Positions 6,094 through 11,372 of a stretch of DNA of 11,372 bases are shown here, piece by piece. The stretch comes from Prevotellaceae bacterium. GTDB taxonomy: Bacteria; Bacteroidota; Bacteroidia; Bacteroidales; UBA932. The notes under the pieces are model-generated. The model was not told the DNA's origin. It saw only the letters and a list, made by a program, of their open reading frames with translations, and ran no database searches. Each line of letters begins with the position of its first letter. The stretch's first letter is position 1. Made by a program: the position numbers and the translations under genes. Location of the stretch: the NCBI GenBank assembly GCA_031258755.1, contig JAIRMK010000141.1, forward strand, positions 1-11,372. Direction: 5' to 3'.

Positions 6094-7321
6094 CGAAAAG
6101 AACCATTTCGGGCGGTACGCCGAGGTTGTCGAGCATGGTTGTCATGGCTTTCGTCATCATGGGCGGGCCGCACATGTAGAACTCGATATCTTCGGGCGCG
6201 TCGTGGGTGTTGAGATAGTGGTCGAGAATAACCTGATGAATAAATCCGGTGTATCCTGTCCAGTGGTCTTCGGGTTTCGGCTCGGAGAGCGCGATGTGGA
6301 ACTTGAAATTCGGAAATTGTTTTTCAATTTCGCGGAAATCTTTTTCATAAAAAATTTCGCGACGTGAACGCGCCCCATACCAGAACGTCACCTTGCGTGT
6401 CGTTTTCAGGGTGTGGAACAGGTGGAAAATGTGCGAACGCATGGGCGCCATGCCAGCGCCGCCACCCACGAACATCATTTCGCTGTTGGTGTCGCGCAGG
6501 AAAAATTCACCGTAAGGGCCTGCAATCATTACCTTGTCGCCCGGCTTGCGGTTGAAGAGGTAGGACGAGCACACGCCGGGATTGACCGCTGCAAATGCGC
6601 CTTTCGCCCTGTCCCATGGCGGCGTGGCGATGCGTATATTCAGCATGATGATGCTGTCTTCAGCCGGATGGTTGGCCATAGAGTAGGCGCGGAACGTGGG
6701 TTCGGGGTTCTTCATTTTCAAATCCCACAACTTCATCGCATCCCAGTCGGGTTGATATGCCGCCTCCACCTGAATGGTATGGAAATCCACTTCGCACTTC
6801 GGCACGTCAATCTGGATATAGCCGCCCGACTTGAAGTGGAGTTTTTCGTCTTTGGGCAGTTTTACAATAAATTCTTTAATGAACGTGGCAATGTTGTGGT
6901 TGCTTACTACCTCGCATTCCCATTTTTTTATGTCTAAAATTTCCTTCGGCACTTCTATTTTCAGGTCATCCTTTACCTTTACCTGACAGCCCAGCCGCCA
7001 GTTTGTCTGTTGCTGTTTGCGGGTGAAAAATCCGGTTTCTGTGGGCAATATTTCCCCGCCGCCTTCCAGTATTCTGCATTTGCACATGCCGCAGGTACCG
7101 CCGCCGCCGCAGGCCGAAGGTAAAAATATCCGGTGGTCGGAAAGGGTGGAGAGCAGCGAGCTGCCGGGCGCCACGTCGAGGTTTTTATCGCTGTTGATGT
7201 TGATGGTTACTTCTCCCTGCGGCGTCAATTTGGCTTTGGCATACAGCAGCAGGCTCACCAACAGGAAAGTGATTAGCAGAAATACCGTCACGCCGGCTAT
7301 GATAATAAACATGTTCATCAT
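6077..7321 (-). CDS. nqrF: Na+-translocating NADH:quinone reductase subunit F
   Basis: Electron-entry subunit of Nqr, 414 residues: it oxidises NADH through FAD and passes electrons to a [2Fe-2S] cluster. Seen: one N-terminal membrane helix (about 4-27); a ferredoxin domain with cluster ligands Cys71, Cys77, Cys80 (SACGGGGTCGMC) and Cys112 (RLGCQV); a ferredoxin-reductase FAD domain with the RAYSMANH motif; an NADH domain with MFVGGGAGMAPMRS, FWYGARSRREI and the C-terminal EFYMCGPPMM and LFDDFGG. All key residues are present. Two adjacent ATGs (7321 and 7318) are possible starts; the second would make the cysteine numbering equal to that of the Vibrio cholerae protein (70, 76, 79, 111). The gene begins 6 bases after the nqrE stop and overlaps the methyltransferase by 17 bases. 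Confidence 0.97.
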   Translation of the reverse strand: MMNMFIIIAGVTVFLLITFLLVSLLLYAKAKLTPQGEVTININSDKNLDVAPGSSLLSTLSDHRIFLPSACGGGGTCGMCKCRILEGGGEILPTETGFFTRKQQQTNWRLGCQVKVKDDLKIEVPKEILDIKKWECEVVSNHNIATFIKEFIVKLPKDEKLHFKSGGYIQIDVPKCEVDFHTIQVEAAYQPDWDAMKLWDLKMKNPEPTFRAYSMANHPAEDSIIMLNIRIATPPWDRAKGAFAAVNPGVCSSYLFNRKPGDKVMIAGPYGEFFLRDTNSEMMFVGGGAGMAPMRSHIFHLFHTLKTTRKVTFWYGARSRREIFYEKDFREIEKQFPNFKFHIALSEPKPEDHWTGYTGFIHQVILDHYLNTHDAPEDIEFYMCGPPMMTKAMTTMLDNLGVPPEMVLFDDFGG

Positions 7322-7327
7322 TCCAAT

Positions 7328-7945
7328 TTATAATTTAATTCCCATAAAGCTCATAAATACGATACCCATCAAACCTGTGATGATAAAGGTGATGCCCACG
7401 CCCCGCAAGGGCTCCGGGACATTTGAATATTTTAATTTTTCGCGTATGGCGGCAATGCCTGCAATGGCCAGCAACCAGCCTGTTCCCGACCCCAGGGCAA
7501 ATGCAGCGACTTCACCCAAGTGGGCGTATTCGCGCTCCTGCATGAACAGCGAGCCGCCGAGAATGGCGCAGTTCACCGCAATCAGCGGAAGAAAGATACC
7601 CAAAGAGGAATACAGGGATGGTAAGAATTTTTCCACAATCATTTCTACTAATTGCGTCATGGATGCAATCACGGCAATGAAGATAATGAAGCTAAGGAAA
7701 CTCAAGTCCACGCCGGCCAAATCGGGACTAATCCATGCCAGGCATCCCTGCGTGAGCAGATATTTGTTGAGCAGATAATTTACCGGCAGGGTGACGCCCA
7801 GCATGAACACTACGGCAATCCCAAGCCCCACCGCTGTTTTTACGGTTTTCGACACGGCAATGTAGGAGCACATGCCGAGGAAAAAAGCGAATATCATGTT
7901 GTCAATAAAGATTGACCGGACAAATATGCTGATTATGCTTTCCAT
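7328..7945 (-). CDS. nqrE: Na+-translocating NADH:quinone reductase subunit E
   Basis: Integral membrane subunit of Nqr, about 205 residues, with six predicted membrane helices in the NqrDE/RnfAE fold. Together with NqrD it carries an intramembrane iron-sulfur cluster between the two half-inverted subunits. Seen: the first-helix motif FFLGMCSYIAVS with Cys26, and IAVNCAILGG with Cys126, the two positions that provide cluster ligands. The C-terminus GIVFMSFMGIKL is typical for NqrE. The reading frame also allows a GTG at 7948, but the ATG at 7945 forms a TGATG overlap with the nqrD stop codon, and gives the family-typical N-terminus MESIISIFVRSIFIDN, so it is preferred. Expressed from the nqr operon; no separate promoter seen. 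Confidence 0.96.
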   Translation of the reverse strand: MESIISIFVRSIFIDNMIFAFFLGMCSYIAVSKTVKTAVGLGIAVVFMLGVTLPVNYLLNKYLLTQGCLAWISPDLAGVDLSFLSFIIFIAVIASMTQLVEMIVEKFLPSLYSSLGIFLPLIAVNCAILGGSLFMQEREYAHLGEVAAFALGSGTGWLLAIAGIAAIREKLKYSNVPEPLRGVGITFIITGLMGIVFMSFMGIKL

Positions 7946-8598
7946 CACTTTTCAATAAGTTGTTTGTTAAAGCTGCGCTGTATCCAAATGATGACGCCCA
8001 CCATAATTAACGCCATGGGGGGCAAAATCATCAATCCGTTATTTTCATAAAATCCGCCGTTGGCGATATACCAGTTTTCGGGAATAACCTGATGCCCGAA
8101 GAGCGTGCCGGAGCCCAAGAGTTCACGGAAGAACGCCACCACAATAAGGATTAGTCCGTACCCTATGCCGTTGCCCACGCCGTCCACTAACGCCGGCCAG
8201 GGCTTGTTGCCCAGGGCGAAGGCCTCGATGCGTCCCATGATGATGCAGTTGGTGATGATGAGGCCTACGAACACCGACAGTTGTTTGCTCACCTCGTAGG
8301 CATAGGCACGCAGTACCTGATCGACGAGGATAACCAGCGCGGCTACCACCACCAGCTGCACAATAATGCGGATGCGGTTGGGAATGGTGTTGCGCAACAG
8401 TGAAATGATAAAACTCGAAAAGCCGGTAACCACAATAACCGAAATGGCCATCACGATGGCCGGTTTCATTTTGGCGGTTACGGCCAGGGCGGAGCAGACG
8501 CCGAGTATCAGCACGGTGATGGGGTTTCCTTTATTGATGGGGTTGGTGAACAACCGCAGTATCTTCGTCGAAAATAAAGGTTCTTTTTGGTCTATCAT
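7945..8598 (-). CDS. nqrD: Na+-translocating NADH:quinone reductase subunit D
   Basis: Integral membrane subunit of Nqr, 217 residues with six predicted helices, homologous to NqrE and RnfE. Seen: a short cytoplasmic N-terminus ending in NPITVLILGVCSALAVT with Cys35, and GLIITNCIIMGRIEAFAL with Cys118; these are the two cysteines expected to bind the membrane iron-sulfur cluster shared with NqrE. Further conserved blocks are DGVGNGIGYGLIL and FFRELLGSGTLFG, followed by a last helix with LPPMALIMVGVIIW. The ATG at 8598 is 5 bases after the nqrC stop. The stop codon overlaps the nqrE start by one base. Full length and unremarkable. Confidence 0.96.
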   Translation of the reverse strand: MIDQKEPLFSTKILRLFTNPINKGNPITVLILGVCSALAVTAKMKPAIVMAISVIVVTGFSSFIISLLRNTIPNRIRIIVQLVVVAALVILVDQVLRAYAYEVSKQLSVFVGLIITNCIIMGRIEAFALGNKPWPALVDGVGNGIGYGLILIVVAFFRELLGSGTLFGHQVIPENWYIANGGFYENNGLMILPPMALIMVGVIIWIQRSFNKQLIEK

Positions 8599-8603
8599 AG
8601 TGT

Positions 8604-9368
8604 TTACTGTTTATTTTTCGCAAAAAAAGTATTGTACTCGTTAAGGCAATCGTGTAACATTTCTTCTACGCCCCGGCTGGTGATGGTTCCTCCCGAAATG
8701 GCGTCAACGCCGTGCAGGTCGGTTTTTGGTGCGCCGCCTTTGACTACTTTAATAGAGGTGAACGTGCGCCCGTCGAAAATTTGTTTCCCGACAAACTGTC
8801 CGGCGAATGCCCGTGTAGCAATTTCGGCGCCTAATCCGGGCGTTTCGCCCTTATGGTCGAATATGGCGCCATACACGGTGTTGAAGTCGTCGTTTAATGC
8901 CAGATAGCCCCAAAGCGGCCCCCAAAGGCCTGCGCCATACACCGGGATGATGCATTTTAAACGCGCGTCATCATCTTTATAGATGAATACCGGAAGGTTG
9001 AGGCTTTTGCGTAAAGCAGATTTTTTCTCTTCTTCAAGGGCTTGTTTTATGTCTTTTATTTTGTTGTACTCTTCTTTCATATCAATCTGAAAAGCGTTGC
9101 CTTCCTTCCTTTCACCATGGCCGTTCACGATAAAACTTTCCACAATATACTTGTCATATTGCGCTTCTATATACGCGTCTTTGTCTTTTATTTCGTCACC
9201 GGTTATGCCTTTCCCTACGGTGGACAGAATGTTTGATTTTTTTTCTATGGCGATATTTTTTTCTTGCGGTTTTTTCAATCCAATACTTGCAATGGCCAGT
9301 GCGGAGGCCACTACCACCACCAATCCGGCGGCATACAGGAAAGTGTATGTATTGCTGTTTTTGTTCAT
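8604..9368 (-). CDS. nqrC: Na+-translocating NADH:quinone reductase subunit C
   Basis: FMN-carrying subunit of Nqr, about 254 residues. It has one N-terminal membrane helix (about 10-30) and a large periplasmic flavin domain. The flavin is attached by the transferase ApbE through a phosphoester to a threonine. Seen: VDAISGGTITS near the C-terminus, where the threonine of SGGT (Thr228 from this start) is the expected attachment site; most described NqrC proteins have SGAT, so Ala is replaced by Gly. Also seen are the family blocks PVYGAGLWGPLWGYLAL and HKGETPGLGAEI. A GTG at 9371 is an alternative start; the ATG at 9368 overlaps the nqrB stop as TGATG and is preferred. The region around 85-120 is lysine- and glutamate-rich and may be a solvent-exposed coil. 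nqrD follows after 5 bases. Confidence 0.95.
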   Translation of the reverse strand: MNKNSNTYTFLYAAGLVVVVASALAIASIGLKKPQEKNIAIEKKSNILSTVGKGITGDEIKDKDAYIEAQYDKYIVESFIVNGHGERKEGNAFQIDMKEEYNKIKDIKQALEEEKKSALRKSLNLPVFIYKDDDARLKCIIPVYGAGLWGPLWGYLALNDDFNTVYGAIFDHKGETPGLGAEIATRAFAGQFVGKQIFDGRTFTSIKVVKGGAPKTDLHGVDAISGGTITSRGVEEMLHDCLNEYNTFFAKNKQ

Positions 9369-10540
9369 CACCTTTTCTCCTCTTTAGAAACTTTAGCGCG
9401 TTTTAGTCGCCGTTTGATATTGGCTTCCACAATGTAGTAATCGATGAGTGGTGCGAAGGCGTTCATGAACAGGATAGCCAGCATAATTCCTTCGGGGTAG
9501 CCCGGATTGAACACCCTGATAACAATAGCCAGCACGCCGATTAAGAAGCCGTAAATCCATTTTCCGGTTTCGGTTTGCGCCCCGCTCACAGGGTCGGTGG
9601 CCATGAACACCACGCCGAAGGCAAATCCGCCCATCACCAAATGATAATACACAGGAAGCTCCATGTAGGCGTTTACGGCTATGGCGTTACATAACAGTCC
9701 CGCGCCTGTTGCGCCGGCGATGCACGCCACCATCACTTTCCAGCTTCCGATGCCGGTATATATAAGAATGCCCGCGCCCAGCAGAATGGCCAGCGTGGAG
9801 GTTTCGCCGATGGAGCCCGGAATAAATCCGAAGAACAAATCGGAGAAAGAGGGGATTTTGCTGAATTCGCCGGCAGTGGCATGCGCCAACGGGGTAGCGC
9901 CCGAGAAGCCGTCGATGACGCCCTCGCCGCTGCCTAAACCGGCAACCCATACTTTTGCGCCGGAGATTTGGGAAGGATAGGCGAAGAACACAAAAGCCCG
10001 CGCCAGCAAAGCCGGGTTGAAGATGTTCATCCCTGTGCCGCCGAATACTTCTTTGCCGATGATTACCGCAAAGGCGGTGGCTAATCCCACAATCCACAAC
10101 GGACAATCCACAGGCATAATCAGCGGAATGAGCATGCCTGTTACAAGAAATCCTTCGTTTACCTCGTGTCCGCGAAGTTGTGCGGCAATAAATTCAATGC
10201 CCAGTCCCACCACATACGACACAATAATAAGCGGCAATACTTTCAGGAAACCGAACAAAAATATTTCGCCGAAAGCGGTAGTTCCGCCGGTGGCCAGCGC
10301 GTGCTGGTAACCCACATTCCACATTCCGAACAGGAGGGCGGGCAGCAGGGCTACAATCACCACCGTCATGACGTGTTTCAAATCGTTCGCATCGCGGATG
10401 TGCACGCCTCTTTTCGTTGTGCTGTTAGGCACGAACAGGAACGATTCAAAAGCCTCGAAAGTGGCATGAAACATTTTCAATTTTCCGTCTTTCTCAAAGG
10501 CCGGTTTTATTTTGTCTAAAATATTTCTCAGAAACTTCAT
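9368..10540 (-). CDS. nqrB: Na+-translocating NADH:quinone reductase subunit B
   Basis: Large membrane subunit of Nqr, 390 residues with about ten helices; it forms the sodium channel and carries covalent FMN (and riboflavin in the assembled complex). Seen: N-terminal cytoplasmic KFLRNILDKIKPAFEKDGKL, typical for the family; GHEVNEGFLVTGMLIPL at about 124-140; FGGTGMNIFNPAL at 166-178; and the flavinylation motif DGFSGAT with Thr216; C-terminal ATDPVSGAQT and NPGYPEGIMLAIL. The frame is open further upstream to 10627, but that extension overlaps the nqrA coding end and does not resemble NqrB, so the ATG at 10540, 5 bases after the nqrA stop, is chosen. The highly charged tail (RAKVSKEEKR) ends in a TGA shared with the nqrC start. 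Confidence 0.96.
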   Translation of the reverse strand: MKFLRNILDKIKPAFEKDGKLKMFHATFEAFESFLFVPNSTTKRGVHIRDANDLKHVMTVVIVALLPALLFGMWNVGYQHALATGGTTAFGEIFLFGFLKVLPLIIVSYVVGLGIEFIAAQLRGHEVNEGFLVTGMLIPLIMPVDCPLWIVGLATAFAVIIGKEVFGGTGMNIFNPALLARAFVFFAYPSQISGAKVWVAGLGSGEGVIDGFSGATPLAHATAGEFSKIPSFSDLFFGFIPGSIGETSTLAILLGAGILIYTGIGSWKVMVACIAGATGAGLLCNAIAVNAYMELPVYYHLVMGGFAFGVVFMATDPVSGAQTETGKWIYGFLIGVLAIVIRVFNPGYPEGIMLAILFMNAFAPLIDYYIVEANIKRRLKRAKVSKEEKR

Positions 10541-10545
10541 GCGCT

Positions 10546-11372
10546 TCACATTTCTTTTATCATTAAATTTATACCTTGCCGCAAAATATGCTGTACGTCG
10601 ATTTTCGATGTACACACAAATTCGCACAACGCCAAGTCTTCCTCAATTACCTCATAGACGCCGAGCTGTTCCATCCGGTCTATGTCTTCGGCTAAAATGG
10701 CTTTCAGCAGGTGGACAGGATAAATATCCATGGGCAATACCTTTTCATATTCCCCTGTCATCACAAAAGCCCGCTGGCCGCCGTTGATGTTGGTGTCGAG
10801 CGCATATTCCCTGTCGGGAAATATCCAGGAGAAATAACTGCGCGACACGCTGTACTTCTTCATGCGAAACGGATTTGCCCAGCCCAAAAATTCGTAATAA
10901 TTTCCTTCGGGAATAACGGAAATCATCGTATTGTAAAAACCGAGATGGCCTGTAGCCCCGATATTGGCGCCGGTCAGCACATCGCCGCTGATGTAGCGCA
11001 GGTTTGATGAAGTGTTCATGTAGCTTTGCAGGGGCGTAATGTTTGCGCCGCTGATGATGCGGAAATAGCGCGGCTTTTTTACCTCAGAGCCCACCAGCGC
11101 CACTACCTTCGACACGTCGTAAATCCCTTTCAGGAGCAGGCGTCCGAGCGACACCACATGTTGCGGCTCTATCGTCCACACAATTTCCCCTTTGCCGACA
11201 GGCGAGAGGTGATGGATTTGTATGCCGACATTGCCGGCAGGGTGGGGGCCTACGAACGTATGGGTTTCCACGCCTTTTATCTTGCGGAAAATGCTGTTGG
11301 CCGACACCTGATTGTTAAGACTGAGGTGTATCGTGTCACTGAGTTTGCGCAAGGCGTCGATTCCCGCCTGAA
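10546..11372 (-). CDS. nqrA: Na+-translocating NADH:quinone reductase subunit A (partial, C-terminal part)
   Basis: Peripheral cytoplasmic subunit of Nqr that contacts NqrB near the quinone site. Only about 275 residues are in the window; the family usually has about 450, so the N-terminal part lies beyond the right edge. The frame stays open to the last base, so the TTG at 11352 is not a real start. Seen: VGPHPAGNVGIQIHHLSPV, VWTIEPQHVVSLGRL, RYISGDVLTGANIG, the FLGWANPFRMKKYSVSR segment, and the C-terminal YEVIEEDLALCEFVCTSKIDVQHILRQ, all characteristic of NqrA. Gene order nqrABCDEF shows this is the first gene of the operon, whose promoter is therefore outside the window. Confidence 0.95.
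   Translation of the reverse strand, partial: QAGIDALRKLSDTIHLSLNNQVSANSIFRKIKGVETHTFVGPHPAGNVGIQIHHLSPVGKGEIVWTIEPQHVVSLGRLLLKGIYDVSKVVALVGSEVKKPRYFRIISGANITPLQSYMNTSSNLRYISGDVLTGANIGATGHLGFYNTMISVIPEGNYYEFLGWANPFRMKKYSVSRSYFSWIFPDREYALDTNINGGQRAFVMTGEYEKVLPMDIYPVHLLKAILAEDIDRMEQLGVYEVIEEDLALCEFVCTSKIDVQHILRQGINLMIKEM

Noticed and set aside
7017..7778. + strand open frame of 253 codons across nqrF and nqrE
   Set aside because: It is antisense to two clearly recognised genes and shows no family pattern of its own.
10541..10627. N-terminal extension of NqrB
   Set aside because: The extra 29 residues overlap the end of nqrA in another frame and do not resemble NqrB; the family N-terminus begins at 10540.
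6077..11372. Rnf complex instead of Nqr
   Set aside because: NqrA, the NqrB N-terminus and the NqrF layout (membrane helix, 2Fe-2S, FAD/NADH domains) are Nqr-specific; no RnfB or RnfC ferredoxin-type subunit is present.

Overview
The window looks like a chromosomal segment of a Bacteroidota bacterium, probably Bacteroidales. The evidence is a six-subunit Na+-pumping NADH:quinone oxidoreductase (Nqr) operon of the type common in that group, SPII-type lipoproteins beside a Tat-exported Gfo/Idh/MocA oxidoreductase and a DUF1080 protein, little use of Shine-Dalgarno sites with A-rich leaders instead, and one Bacteroidota-type promoter (TAnnTTTG). No RNA gene, CRISPR array or insertion sequence was found.

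Left part, + strand (5-4370): four closely spaced genes that look like one sugar-processing operon. They encode a Tat-exported Gfo/Idh/MocA oxidoreductase, a DUF1080 (3-keto-glycoside hydrolase family) lipoprotein, a second Gfo/Idh/MocA oxidoreductase without a signal peptide, and a xylose-isomerase-like TIM-barrel lipoprotein. The families together suggest a pathway that oxidises a sugar or glycoside to a keto intermediate and then cleaves or isomerises it in the periplasm, with a further redox step in the cytoplasm. The substrate cannot be read from the sequence.

Middle (4358-5440): a low-complexity tract of about 7-base units covers the 3' end of the fourth gene. A HicA/HicB toxin-antitoxin pair follows on the - strand with its own candidate promoter, then a second short AT-rich repeat. 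After it lies a fragment that reads like a single Ig-like repeat of a surface protein, placed out of frame against the 3' end of a methyltransferase gene.

Right part, - strand (11372 down to 5374): nqrA (cut by the window end), nqrB, nqrC, nqrD, nqrE and nqrF, followed by an RsmI/YraL-type SAM-dependent methyltransferase that overlaps nqrF by 17 bases. Spacing is extremely tight (gaps of 5-6 bases or one-base TGATG overlaps), so these seven genes are very likely cotranscribed. The redox ligands and flavin-attachment threonines expected for a working Nqr pump are present in the visible subunits.

Most of the window is ordinary core metabolism. The less ordinary parts are the middle section with its repeats, toxin-antitoxin pair and surface-protein remnant, and the split-compartment layout of the sugar operon.
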